A DNA stretch of 64,000 bases from Chryseobacterium sp. SNU WT5 (GCF_007362475.1 NZ_CP041687.1:1-64000), one strand, 5' to 3'; positions 19,414 to 27,929 are shown, numbered from the stretch's first letter. Notes: generated by a model not told the origin, from the sequence alone. Numbers and translations are program-made.

Positions 19414-20148
19414 TTAATAAATGAAACCTTTATCATCGACCTGCTGATCTTTTTCGTATTTTATTAGGCTTACAATCGTTTGTTTTACAGCTTCATTCAA
19501 ATAATCATCTTCGGGTCTCGCAACGAAAGTGAGTATATTTTCATCGTTTGCAAAAACCTGAAGTTGTGTATTTTTACCTGTTGAAGGTATCTCTGAGACG
19601 AGTACTCTAAAATTAAATGTAAGATCATTTAACATTAAAACGGAATAGAATTTTCCATAGAAATCGTCACCAACTCTTGTTTTTGTTTCGTTGATGATCA
19701 AACCTTTCAACTGCATATTTTCTTCGCTGCTTGCTTTTTCATAAGACGCATCGATGTTAAAGTTTTTCGGGTTTAATTCTAGGCTATCTTTTGCAACAAG
19801 CTTAGCCGTCTTTTCATCTTTTATAAAAAGATAAACTTTTAAGGCGTCGTCCTTACCAATATTAATAGCAATTTCTGACAGAATTTTTGTTTCGTTCGGA
19901 AGAAGGACAAATTTGTTTTCCTGCTGAGAAGAAGACATGTTTTTCCGTTGATCTTTTTTAACTGCTACAAAAATGTAATTAAGAGACTGATTGAGATCGC
20001 CAGCATTTTTTGCAATTGCTTTTAGTTTTAGTGAACCTTCTATATTGTCCACTTCAATTTTGGCGACAACAGCATTAGTTTGTGCAACAGCGTTGAGCGA
20101 TAATAGAAGGAGAAAAATAAATAAGAAATTTGCATGAAAATTATTCAT
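19414..20148 (-). CDS. csgE: Curli assembly protein: CsgH/CsgC-like domain fused to CsgE
   Basis: 244 residues, about twice the size of E. coli CsgE (129). After a signal peptide (LLLLSLNAVAQ), residues about 25-125 resemble CsgC/CsgH, the periplasmic amyloid inhibitor: a strand, YIFVAVKK, a Ser/Gln-rich SSSQQENKFVLLPNE, then alternating strands. Residues about 135-240 are CsgE (LKGLIINETKTRVGDDFY, LVSEIPSTGKNTQLQVF, EAVKQTIVSLI), the adaptor that hands curlin to CsgG. The CsgE call is firm; the CsgH call is by pattern only. It lies 11 bases after csgB. Confidence 0.85.
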   Translation of the reverse strand: MNNFHANFLFIFLLLLSLNAVAQTNAVVAKIEVDNIEGSLKLKAIAKNAGDLNQSLNYIFVAVKKDQRKNMSSSQQENKFVLLPNETKILSEIAINIGKDDALKVYLFIKDEKTAKLVAKDSLELNPKNFNIDASYEKASSEENMQLKGLIINETKTRVGDDFYGKFYSVLMLNDLTFNFRVLVSEIPSTGKNTQLQVFANDENILTFVARPEDDYLNEAVKQTIVSLIKYEKDQQVDDKGFIY

Positions 20149-20159
20149 TATAATTAATT

Positions 20160-20564
20160 TTAATAGTGACGTACAAAAATCATTTTATCATTCGTCTTCA
20201 AATTAATCTGCATCTCCTTAGAATTGCTATTATTCCCCGTGATATCTATATAGTTATTGTTACCTTCAATATTTACTTTTTGTTTGTTTTCTAATTCAGA
20301 ATTTGTATTCGACATCAAAGTAGTATTGAAATTTCCTGTTTGTTTTATAAGTAAATCGCTTTGCTTGCTTTTATCATAAATATTGGTGGTATTGCTGTTT
20401 CCAAATTGTATAACAGCTGTTTTTGATGACGACACTGCTAAGTGGTCATTTGGAGAAATAAATGCATTAAGCACATTTCCACTGTTGATCGTGTTAAAAT
20501 TAATGCTCTGCCCAAGAACCATATAACTACAAAAAAACAGGATGATAAAGTATAAAGTTTTCAT
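20160..20564 (-). CDS. csgB: Curlin-like minor subunit (CsgB-like nucleator)
   Basis: 134 residues with a signal peptide (FFCSYMVLGQ). At least three curlin-like units of the form IxxxGNxNxxxI are seen: VIQFGNSNTTNIY, LIKQTGNFNTTLM, VNIEGNNNYIDI. The repeats are fewer and less regular than in the neighbour csgA-like gene, and the C-terminus (MIFVRHY) is basic, as in CsgB, where a charged end aids surface attachment. The nucleator role is inferred from these traits and from its place directly after the major curlin gene (81 bases). Confidence 0.75.
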   Translation of the reverse strand: MKTLYFIILFFCSYMVLGQSINFNTINSGNVLNAFISPNDHLAVSSSKTAVIQFGNSNTTNIYDKSKQSDLLIKQTGNFNTTLMSNTNSELENKQKVNIEGNNNYIDITGNNSNSKEMQINLKTNDKMIFVRHY

Positions 20565-20645
20565 GATATATATATTTTGGATAAAAGGGAGAAACTACCT
20601 AATAGTTCCTCCCAGGAGTAGAATTAATATCAGATGGTTTTTTTA

Positions 20646-21539
20646 CTAACAACCTCCTGAATTTGTTGGACATTTTGGATCTGGCATAAGAGGAGTACAA
20701 CATGCACCACCATTCGAATTACCTGATTCTTGCAAAATGTTTTGTGAATTACTGTTACCCACTTGGATTCCCACATGATCATGTAAATTACCAATTTGTT
20801 TTACAACGATGTCGTTATCACATCCATCTTGAAAATCATTTGCGTAATTTTTATTTCCTAGTTGGGTTTCTTTAATCGAGTTTCTATCTCCAATTTGATA
20901 AGCGATTGCTTTGTTGAAATCACCAGTTTGTGTTTGACTAATTTTGTTGTCATAACCAACTTGAGTTCCTTTAGCAGAGTTCCCATCTCCATTTTGGTTT
21001 TGGCTAACTACATTTCTAGCACCATTTTGCCAAGAAGAAGCGTTATTGTCATACCCTTTTTGTGATTGTGCTGCTTTGTTATCGTTGCCATATTGTTCCG
21101 AGCTTGCATTATTGTCATCACCATTTTGGTTTTGGGTGATTTCATTTCTTTTGCCACATTGCAACGCGTAAACAGAATTGTCATCTCCTTTCTGTTTTTG
21201 GTTTACTTTGTTAAATTCGCCATACTGTTTTGTAGTAGCATCATTTCTATTACCCAACTGCCAGGTATCATTGCTGTTAGATTTACCGCTTTGGTAAACT
21301 AATTCATCATTTTTGTTTCCTACGCTCATTGTTTTGTTGGAGTTGTACTGTCCATACTGGGAAACTTTTGCGTTGTTAGAATTTCCATCCTGTTTAATGT
21401 TGTTGGAATTCTGCTTTCCGTGCTGATCAACTTTAGCTTTATTAAAATTACCAAGTTGAGTTGTTTCATCGTGGTTGTCTTGTGCGAAACCTACAGTAAC
21501 TGCCATAAGTGCGAATGCACCTGCTAATAATTTTTTCAT
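20646..21539 (-). CDS. csgA: Major curlin-like amyloid subunit (CsgA-like) with cysteine-rich tail
   Basis: 297 residues from the ATG at 21539, where a normal signal peptide begins (MKKLLAGAFALMAVTVGFAQ); an open frame runs further upstream but overlaps the promoter. The mature chain has 22 successive 11-residue units of the form xQxGxxNxxxx plus one degenerate unit, each expected to give one strand of a stacked beta solenoid. E. coli CsgA has five 22-residue repeats, so this is about twice as long. The last 20 residues hold four cysteines (ACCTPLMPDPKCPTNSGGC), plus single Cys in units 10 and 20. E. coli CsgA has none. First gene of the curli operon. Confidence 0.92.
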   Translation of the reverse strand: MKKLLAGAFALMAVTVGFAQDNHDETTQLGNFNKAKVDQHGKQNSNNIKQDGNSNNAKVSQYGQYNSNKTMSVGNKNDELVYQSGKSNSNDTWQLGNRNDATTKQYGEFNKVNQKQKGDDNSVYALQCGKRNEITQNQNGDDNNASSEQYGNDNKAAQSQKGYDNNASSWQNGARNVVSQNQNGDGNSAKGTQVGYDNKISQTQTGDFNKAIAYQIGDRNSIKETQLGNKNYANDFQDGCDNDIVVKQIGNLHDHVGIQVGNSNSQNILQESGNSNGGACCTPLMPDPKCPTNSGGC

Positions 21540-21568
21540 GGTTAAAAAATTTTGGTTAGTTTGTGATA

Positions 21569-21576
21569 CAAATGTA
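21569..21576 (-). promoter_or_regulatory. Promoter -7 box of the curli operon
   Basis: The minus strand reads TACATTTG (TAnnTTTG), 29 bases before the csgA ATG. No TTTG was seen at the -33 distance, which suggests that an activator is needed. Confidence 0.6.
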
Positions 21577-21585
21577 TTGGGATTC

Positions 21586-21605
21586 ATGATGCGAAAAATC
21601 ATCAT
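21586..21605 (-). promoter_or_regulatory. Inverted repeat upstream of the curli -7 box
   Basis: ATGATG (21586-21591) and CATCAT (21600-21605) with an 8-base spacer lie where the missing -33 element would be. Candidate operator for the curli regulator. Confidence 0.35.
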
Positions 21606-21955
21606 TAAATATGAAATTATTAAAATCAATAAAAAGGATGAGAGAAACTGTAAAATCACCTATTAGAAATGTTCTTTTACGCAAAAACTTTTCTTCCATC
21701 ACGAACTAGTTTTCAACTAACTGCTATCCAAATGATGATCAAATCATGATATCATCAAGAAAAAGGAATAATGAAGCGATTGCTCAAAAACCAGGAAATT
21801 CATTATGTTTATGTGTTTTATTTGACCTCTTTGATTTGTTCTCAGCTTCATAATTGAAATTCTAAATAAAAAATTATTCAAATAGTGCTCAGAACTTGGT
21901 TTTGGTGAATTGCGGTCTTGCATAATTCGGCAAACGTATATGATCGACCATATAT

Positions 21956-21991
21956 AAAAATCCCTGAAGAAATTGATCTTCAGGGATTTTT
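21956..21991. terminator. Strong hairpin terminator upstream of curli
   Basis: Perfect 15-base stem AAAAATCCCTGAAGA / TCTTCAGGGATTTTT with a 6-base loop. The nearest gene ending toward it is the MATE gene (stop at 22150, 160 bases away, minus strand). Confidence 0.8.
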
Positions 21992-22149
21992 CGTTTCGTT
22001 AAATTCATAGTATCAATTAAGAATTTTCTACAAAAGAAAAATTATAGTATTGATGAATGCATATGAGAAAGTGTTCTTTCCGATGGGTTAAGCATCAGTT
22101 AGTAATCATTAGTAACACTTGATCAATTTATATTCATTTCTCTTTTCAA

Positions 22150-23517
22150 CTATGAAGCGGTTGCAGCTTGATCAATTTTTTTCTGCGAAAGCTTGAAAAA
22201 TCTTCTTACCAAAAGCACTGCAGAAATGGTCAATCCCAAGCCAAGTGCGATCCACATTCCCCAAGCTCCCATATTCATTTTTACACAAAGAAAATATCCT
22301 AAAGGCATGGTAATAATCCAATAAGCAACAAAGGTGATCATCGATGGAATCTTCACATCCTGAATACCACGTAAAATACCCAACGCAACAACTTGGACTC
22401 CATCTGAAAGTTGAAATAATGCCGCAATAATCAATAGTTTAGAAGCAAGCATAATCACTGCTATGTCCTCTTTTTGGGTGAAGAATGTCGGTAATATATT
22501 TCGACCCAAAATTAGAAGTAATCCACAAAATGCCATGAATATAAACACAATTTTCAAGTTGTTAATTCCCACTTGTTTGAGGCCGGAAAAATCTTTCTCA
22601 CCCTGTCTCCGACCAATCATAATCGTTGATGCAACACTAAAACCTATACTTAAATTAAAGGTAAAAGACGCCATAGATAAAGCAATCTGGTGAGATGCAA
22701 TATCATTTGCAGAAATCAACCCACAGATAAATGCAGCACCGGCAAAGGCAGTAATCTCAAAAAACATTTGTAATGCAGTTGGGAAACCTAATTTAATTAA
22801 GTTATTGAACATTTTTTTCTGAAAAAGTTTACTTTTCAAACTAAAATCGTCCATATATCTTTTGGTCGTAGGATGTTTCTTCATTACAAAAAATAAGAAA
22901 ATGACCATGAAAACTCTCGCGATAAATGAGGCATAGGCTGAACCGTCGACACCTAGCGAATCCATCCCAATTCCTTTAATAAAAATATAATTCAAAACAA
23001 TATTGATAACATTCGCAATGATAGTTGCCTTGGTCACACCTATGGTAAAACTTAAACCTTCTGAAACTTCCCGCATGGTTTGAAACGCCATAAATGGAAT
23101 AATACTGATAATGGTAATTCGAAGATAACTTTCTGTATCCGGAAGTATTTTTTCTGGCTGATTCAAATGATATAATAAAGGCATCGCCAAGAGCATCGCA
23201 ATAACTAGCGAGATACCAATAAGCATATTGACCACAAAACCGTGGCGAAAAACCCGATTGATTGTGGTGTGATCATTTTGAGAATGTGCTTCTGAAACTA
23301 GGGGTGGAATGGCTAGAGAAAAACCTAACGCCAGAACAAAAACAGAAAAGAATACACCATTTGCAAGTGAAACGGAAGCCAAAGCATCTGCACCCAAAAG
23401 TTTTCCAACCATAATATTATCAAAAAGCTGAACAGAAACCTGACCAACTTGGGTAATCATTACGGGAAGAGCGAGTGTAAATAATCTTTTGGAAAGAGCG
23501 GGATTTAGAATTTGCAT
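22150..23517 (-). CDS. MATE family multidrug efflux transporter
   Basis: Inner-membrane drug/cation antiporter of the NorM type. 455 residues with 12 hydrophobic segments in two related halves. Family marks include ALPVMITQVGQVSVQLFDNIMVGKLLGADALASVSLANGVF in the first half, read in short motifs such as QLFDNIMVG, and the matching part of the second half (TAFAGAAFICGLISANDIASHQ). Monocistronic, with its own TAAATTTG box at 23538-23545 on the minus strand. Substrate unknown. Confidence 0.93.
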   Translation of the reverse strand: MQILNPALSKRLFTLALPVMITQVGQVSVQLFDNIMVGKLLGADALASVSLANGVFFSVFVLALGFSLAIPPLVSEAHSQNDHTTINRVFRHGFVVNMLIGISLVIAMLLAMPLLYHLNQPEKILPDTESYLRITIISIIPFMAFQTMREVSEGLSFTIGVTKATIIANVINIVLNYIFIKGIGMDSLGVDGSAYASFIARVFMVIFLFFVMKKHPTTKRYMDDFSLKSKLFQKKMFNNLIKLGFPTALQMFFEITAFAGAAFICGLISANDIASHQIALSMASFTFNLSIGFSVASTIMIGRRQGEKDFSGLKQVGINNLKIVFIFMAFCGLLLILGRNILPTFFTQKEDIAVIMLASKLLIIAALFQLSDGVQVVALGILRGIQDVKIPSMITFVAYWIITMPLGYFLCVKMNMGAWGMWIALGLGLTISAVLLVRRFFKLSQKKIDQAATAS

Positions 23518-23537
23518 AATTATAAAAAAATCTTCGG

Positions 23538-23545
23538 CAAATTTA
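23538..23545 (-). promoter_or_regulatory. Promoter -7 box of the MATE gene
   Basis: The minus strand reads TAAATTTG, an exact TAnnTTTG match 21 bases before the ATG. Confidence 0.45.
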
Positions 23546-23631
23546 CTGCAATCTTTCTGCTTTTACTTTAAATCAAAAATTTCTTTTCTATAATGTACAT
23601 TGAAACTGCCAACTGTACTTTAAATTTAATT

Positions 23632-24354
23632 TTATAACATTTTTTTTAAACTGAGTGCGTTTTTAATTGCGGCAGTTCCAAATGTATTATTAAAAAAAAT
23701 ATAAGTTATTCCTTTAAAATTTTTGATATGTTTCGCCAAGGCATCTAGTTCATTAGTAGAATATTCAGATTTAAACATCTGTGGAACGCCGTGCAAACGG
23801 TAGTAGCAATACTGATCGTTATTAATAATAAAATTATCTGGAATATCTTGGGGTATAGAAACGCCCGAGAAGACAATATTTTTTGATTTTAGAATTTCCT
23901 GTATTTCTGAGGTCCACCATGAGTGATGTCTGAACTCGACCACATTTAAGAACCTTTCATCTACGGTGTCTAAAACCTTATTTAAATTTTCTTCTGTGTA
24001 ATGAAAAGAAGGTGGAAGTTGAAAGAGAAATCCTGCCAACTTATTTTTTAGATGTTCAGCAATGTATTGGCAAAAATCGGAAGTTTCTATTGAAGTTTCA
24101 TACAATTTTTTAAGATGCGAAATAGTTTTTGGAATTTTAATAAAAAACTTAAAACCCGCATTCGTCTCATCAACCCATTTTTTTAGGGTCGAAGGTCTCG
24201 GCTTTCGATAAAAAGTACTATTAACTTCAACAGCATTTAGACTTCTACTATAAAAATTTAAATAATCTTTTGACGGTAATTGGTCAGGATAAAAAATCTC
24301 TTTCCAAAAACCGACAGAATATCCCGAACAGCCTACATAATTTTTATTTTTCAT
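23632..24354 (-). CDS. DUF72 domain protein
   Basis: 240 residues from the ATG at 24354; a TTG two codons earlier (24360) is less likely. TIM-barrel-like DUF72 family: YVGCSGYSVGFWKEIFYP, LNAVEVNSTFYRKP, FKFFIKIPKTISH, GFLFQLPPSF, VEFRHHSWW, and YYRLHGVP are all standard. Function of the family is not known. The ATG overlaps the end of the upstream gene by 11 bases, which suggests translational coupling. Confidence 0.9.
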   Translation of the reverse strand: MKNKNYVGCSGYSVGFWKEIFYPDQLPSKDYLNFYSRSLNAVEVNSTFYRKPRPSTLKKWVDETNAGFKFFIKIPKTISHLKKLYETSIETSDFCQYIAEHLKNKLAGFLFQLPPSFHYTEENLNKVLDTVDERFLNVVEFRHHSWWTSEIQEILKSKNIVFSGVSIPQDIPDNFIINNDQYCYYRLHGVPQMFKSEYSTNELDALAKHIKNFKGITYIFFNNTFGTAAIKNALSLKKML

Positions 24355-24946
24355 ATTCAATTAAACCATTGGTCAATCCTTCCCATTGAATTTTACTGCC
24401 AAGCAACATTCCTCCAAATGCGACTATTTTATTTCTTAATTTTTCCAAAACCGTTTTATCTTTTGTATTCGGAACTTCATTTCTGGCAATTACTTCTGCG
24501 GTCACTTTACATCCATTTCTTTTAATAATGAAGTTAGAAGTAGCGTCATTATTTAGGAAATGAGTAATTTCATCAGTAGAATTTCCTGGTTTTGAGGCAG
24601 GTCGTACTCGTATATAATTAGATTCTTCCTCATCAGAAATATTTTCCTCACATACTTCAATTTTTACCCAATCCATGCCTTCGTCATCGGGATTATGAAG
24701 CAGTGGAATTTTGATACTTATGTAATTTCCAACTTTAGGTTTTTCCAATGATAGCTTTCCGTATTCGTCTCTAAGGGAAAATTCTGCCTTTTCTTTACCA
24801 GCAAATAACTCCCAGGAATTGATATTCAAAAACCGCGCTTTGACAGTTTGATAATGGGTGCGTGCTTCTCCAACAGAAGGTAATTCAAGCTCGGAGATCG
24901 CCATACTTTCTGCACCAATACGGTGTGTTGGGATTTGATGCTTCAT
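24344..24946 (-). CDS. Conserved-looking hypothetical protein
   Basis: 200 residues, soluble, no signal peptide. It reads as a beta-rich protein with the segments ARFLNINSWELFAGKEKAEF and GNYISIKIPLLHNPDD and a C-terminal QWEGLTNGLIEYEK. I do not recognise a family. It overlaps the DUF72 gene by 11 bases, so the two are made together. No clean promoter box was found in the 259 bases upstream. Confidence 0.75.
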   Translation of the reverse strand: MKHQIPTHRIGAESMAISELELPSVGEARTHYQTVKARFLNINSWELFAGKEKAEFSLRDEYGKLSLEKPKVGNYISIKIPLLHNPDDEGMDWVKIEVCEENISDEEESNYIRVRPASKPGNSTDEITHFLNNDATSNFIIKRNGCKVTAEVIARNEVPNTKDKTVLEKLRNKIVAFGGMLLGSKIQWEGLTNGLIEYEK

Positions 24947-25174
24947 ATTTTAATATTTAGGACAGTTGTTAAGATTTACCTTCTATACTCTGCAATAATA
25001 TTTTTTTTAATGCTTTTATTGCCTTTTCTAATTCTAACTATTCACAACCATTTGCTACTAAAACGGCTATAGTTTTGCTTTCTAAATTGAATGTTTTTTA
25101 TTTCGTAGAGACAACAAATAATTTGCCGACTTTTATTTAAATTTATTGATAACGTTTAGTTTATGATTATCATT

Positions 25175-25204
25175 AAAAATAGCGATCATTAGACCGCTAT
25201 TTTT
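25175..25204 (-). terminator. Terminator of the DUF892 gene
   Basis: Perfect 10-base stem AAAAATAGCG / CGCTATTTTT with a 10-base loop, directly at the stop of the gene ending at 25206. Confidence 0.8.
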
Positions 25205-25205
25205 A

Positions 25206-25739
25206 TTATTTCGCTTTAACGTTAATCTCACTTTTCGCGAGCTTCGTTAAATCTTTATCACATGTTTTTTCCTCTTTTAAAGTTTCTAAAAGTAACTTTA
25301 GAACTTCTTTCTCGCCCAAAAGTTTTGCATAGGTTGCCATGGTACCATAAGAAGCGATCTCATAATGTTCCACTTTTTGTGCTGCGGCGATAATCGCTGC
25401 GTCACGCACAGCTCCTGGCTCCGTTTCTTCCATAATTTCCTTGGCTTCTTTCAAAAGTCCATTCATTGCTTCACACTTTACGGCCTGCGGTTTTAATTTG
25501 AGGGCTTTAAATGCATCTTCGAGTCTTTTAACCTGAACTTTAGTTTCATTTAAATGGTCATTTACAGCAGTCTTAAGATGAGGTGAAGTCGCATTCTTAG
25601 CCATTTTTGGTAAATTTTTCACCAACGCTTTTTCTGCCCAATATAAATCCTTAATCCCATCAATCATAAAATCTTTTAATTGATCTGCTGCACCTTTTTT
25701 AGGTTGAATTTTACCTTTGGATGTTGTTTTAGTTGCCAT
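25206..25739 (-). CDS. Ferritin-like DUF892 protein (YciE/YciF type)
   Basis: 177 residues from the ATG at 25739 (MATKTTSKGK); a longer frame to 25787 lacks support. The Lys-rich N-terminus leads into a four-helix ferritin-like domain: LKDFMIDGIKDLYWAEKALVK, HLNETKVQVKRLEDAF, and KVEHYEIASYGTM carry the Glu and His residues expected for a di-iron site. Members are often induced by osmotic or general stress. Single gene. Confidence 0.88.
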   Translation of the reverse strand: MATKTTSKGKIQPKKGAADQLKDFMIDGIKDLYWAEKALVKNLPKMAKNATSPHLKTAVNDHLNETKVQVKRLEDAFKALKLKPQAVKCEAMNGLLKEAKEIMEETEPGAVRDAAIIAAAQKVEHYEIASYGTMATYAKLLGEKEVLKLLLETLKEEKTCDKDLTKLAKSEINVKAK

Positions 25740-25827
25740 AAAATTATTTTTAATGTTAATATAATATCTATCCTTATTTACAATCATCTACTATGCCATA
25801 AATAATTTTTTTTAAAAATACAACACC

Positions 25828-25864
25828 AAAAAAAGTCAGAACAAAAAATTGCTCTGACTTTTTA
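25828..25864 (-). terminator. Terminator of the NtrC-type regulator gene
   Basis: Stem AAAAGTCAGA / TCTGACTTTT with a 12-base loop and flanking A/T runs, 30 bases after the stop at 25894. Confidence 0.8.
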
Positions 25865-25893
25865 CATAAATACTTGTAAAATATTTTTTCTTT

Positions 25894-27078
25894 CTATTTT
25901 CTGACGAAACTAACAACATCTTCCTCAGATACTGGGTTAGAACCTAAAATAATTAATCGTTCTACGACATTTCGTAACTCTCTAATATTTCCTGTCCAAC
26001 TGAAGTTTTCTAAAGCCTTAATTGCTTTATCATCAAAATTCTTTAATGCTGTACCATGCTCATCAGAAATAGTTTTTGCAAAATGCTTAACTAACAGTTT
26101 GATATCTTCTTTCCTTTCATCTAAAGAGGGAACATATATTTCAATTACCGAAAGACGGTGGTATAAATCTTCTCTGAATTTTCCAGATTTTATTTCTTCC
26201 TGCATATTTTTGTTTGTAGCAGCTAAGACCCGAACATCAACTTTCACCTCTTTATCGCTCCCAACGGGAGAAACTTTACTTTCTTGTAAGGCACGAAGCA
26301 CTTTTGCTTGTGCTATTAAAGACATGTCTCCAATCTCATCCAAAAATATAGTTCCATTGTTGGCTAATTCGAATTTACCTTGCTTATCCTTTATTGCACC
26401 TGTAAAACTCCCTTTAACATGACCAAAAAGCTCCGATTCTATTAATTCAGACGGTATTGCTGCACAGTTCACTTCAATCATCGGGCCTTTACTGCGGTCA
26501 CTTTGTGAGTGGATTGCATGAGCGACCAATTCTTTACCGGCACCATTTGGCCCGGTAATTAGCACTCTGGCATCGGACGGAGCTACTTTCTCAATCATTT
26601 CCTGAATTTTTTTCAGGGCTGGAGACGCGCCGATCATCTCATATTTCTTATTAACTTTTTTCTTTAAAGTTATATTTTCATTCTTTAGATGTTGGTTACT
26701 TTTTTGCAGATTCCTTTTATCTAAAGCATTCTTAACACTGGTAATCAATCGGTTAATATCAATCGGTTTGGAGATGAAATCATAAGCACCTGTTTTTAAG
26801 CAATCAACTGCAGTATCAATATCTGCATGACCGGAAATCATTACAAAGGTAGTATCTGGTTTTAACTGTAATGCTTGTTTTAGAAGTTCTGTCCCAGAAA
26901 CCTTTGGCATTTTTATATCTGAAACGACTAATGCGAAATCTTCTTTTTCAATCTGCTTCAAACCTTCTAACCCATCTTCGGATATTACAAATTCGTAGTC
27001 AGGGAGTTCATCGGAAAGAATACTGTGAAGTACACCAGAGATGGCTTTTTCATCTTCAACAATTAAGATTTTTTGCAT
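25894..27078 (-). CDS. Sigma-54-type response regulator lacking a DNA-binding domain
   Basis: 394 residues. Receiver domain with acceptor Asp54 (VVSDIKMP) and Lys in FISKPID, a short coiled linker, then an AAA+ domain: Walker A GPNGAGKE, sigma-54 loop GSFTGA (consensus GAFTGA), Walker B GTIFLDEIGD, and the R-finger region FREDLYHRL. The chain ends about 12 residues after WTGNIRELRNVVERLI, so the usual C-terminal Fis-type helix-turn-helix is absent. It may act without DNA contact or through a partner. No kinase gene is adjacent. Confidence 0.92.
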   Translation of the reverse strand: MQKILIVEDEKAISGVLHSILSDELPDYEFVISEDGLEGLKQIEKEDFALVVSDIKMPKVSGTELLKQALQLKPDTTFVMISGHADIDTAVDCLKTGAYDFISKPIDINRLITSVKNALDKRNLQKSNQHLKNENITLKKKVNKKYEMIGASPALKKIQEMIEKVAPSDARVLITGPNGAGKELVAHAIHSQSDRSKGPMIEVNCAAIPSELIESELFGHVKGSFTGAIKDKQGKFELANNGTIFLDEIGDMSLIAQAKVLRALQESKVSPVGSDKEVKVDVRVLAATNKNMQEEIKSGKFREDLYHRLSVIEIYVPSLDERKEDIKLLVKHFAKTISDEHGTALKNFDDKAIKALENFSWTGNIRELRNVVERLIILGSNPVSEEDVVSFVRK

Positions 27079-27160
27079 TAGTTAAGTTTATGTATTGATA
27101 AAATTTATTTAAATATAATTTTAAGTAGAAGCAATATTCATACCTAAGAGGGGGATCATT

Positions 27161-27829
27161 TTATGATCTTTTCCCGAAAATAGCCGAACCTACACGAACG
27201 GAATTAGCACCACAGGAAATTGCGATAGGGTAGTCATCACTCATACCCATAGAAAGCGTTTCTAATTTATTTTGATGAGAGAGTTGATCGAAGAGATGTT
27301 TCAAAAGAGAAAATTCTTTTTTTAATTGCTGCTCATCATCGGTAAATGTTGCCATTCCCATCAAACCTTTTACTTCTACATTAGGAAACTCACCATTTAG
27401 ATATTCCTGATATAATTCTTTGGCTTCATGAATTTCTAGACCATATTTAGTTTCTTCTTCGGCGATTTTAATTTGAAGTAATACCTTTATTTTCCGTTGG
27501 TATTTTGCAGCTTGTTTATCAATTTCCACTAAAATTTTACGGGAGTCGGCACTTTCAATCATTTCAACAAACTCAGCAATATACTTTACCTTATTAGTTT
27601 GTAAGTGACCTATCAGATGCCACTTAATATCTTTCGGAAGTTGATTGTATTTGTCCACCAGTTCCTGAACTTTGTTTTCACCAAACTCACGATGACCTGT
27701 ATTGTAAATTCGTTCTATACTATCAACGGAGTGATTTTTTGAAACTGCGATAAGTGCTACATTATCCGGAATAGTCAACTTAATTTGTAAATAGTTTTCA
27801 ACAATACCTGACGTTTTTGACATTCCCAT
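27161..27829 (-). CDS. YggS/PLPBP family pyridoxal-phosphate homeostasis protein
   Basis: 222 residues, a single TIM-barrel protein that binds PLP but has no known enzyme activity; it balances free PLP and amino acid pools. Motifs: ALIAVSKNHSVDSI with the PLP lysine, FGENKVQELVDKY, WHLIGHLQTNKVKYI, GLMGMATF, LSMGMSDDYPIAI, and VRVGSAIFG. Met3 is an equally good start. Single gene between two regulators. Confidence 0.95.
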   Translation of the reverse strand: MGMSKTSGIVENYLQIKLTIPDNVALIAVSKNHSVDSIERIYNTGHREFGENKVQELVDKYNQLPKDIKWHLIGHLQTNKVKYIAEFVEMIESADSRKILVEIDKQAAKYQRKIKVLLQIKIAEEETKYGLEIHEAKELYQEYLNGEFPNVEVKGLMGMATFTDDEQQLKKEFSLLKHLFDQLSHQNKLETLSMGMSDDYPIAISCGANSVRVGSAIFGKRS

Positions 27830-27929
27830 TTTTGAAGTTATCTGATTTCAATCAATATTTAAAAGGCTAAAATTAAGGATTTTTCCTTTATGGACAAAAA
27901 GAATAGCCCCTTTAAATCCGCACAAAACA

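Larger units (their letters stand above)
21577..22149. other. 573-base gap between the MATE gene and the curli promoter
   Basis: Holds the inverted repeat at 21586, a GGTGATTTTACA palindrome variant on the minus strand (21649-21660), a cluster of ATGAT/ATCAT words at 21733-21756, and a strong hairpin at 21956-21991. No coding region or tRNA was seen. An unusually long, regulatory-looking upstream region fits a tightly controlled curli operon. Confidence 0.5.

Noticed and set aside
20565-20645. Terminator or attenuator between csgA and csgB
   Set aside because: Only short, imperfect pairing (for example TCCTGGGAGGA) and no T run; it may be an mRNA stabilising hairpin but cannot be supported.
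20646-21539. Tandem repeat DNA of the csgA gene as a CRISPR-like or satellite array
   Set aside because: The 33-base period is coding: it matches 11-residue curlin units and the DNA copies are diverged.
21540-21659. 40-residue N-terminal extension of the CsgA-like protein
   Set aside because: The promoter box lies inside it and a standard signal peptide begins at 21539.
21661-21955. tRNA gene before the orphan terminator
   Set aside because: No T-arm GGTTCGA-type sequence and no cloverleaf pairing could be found on either strand.
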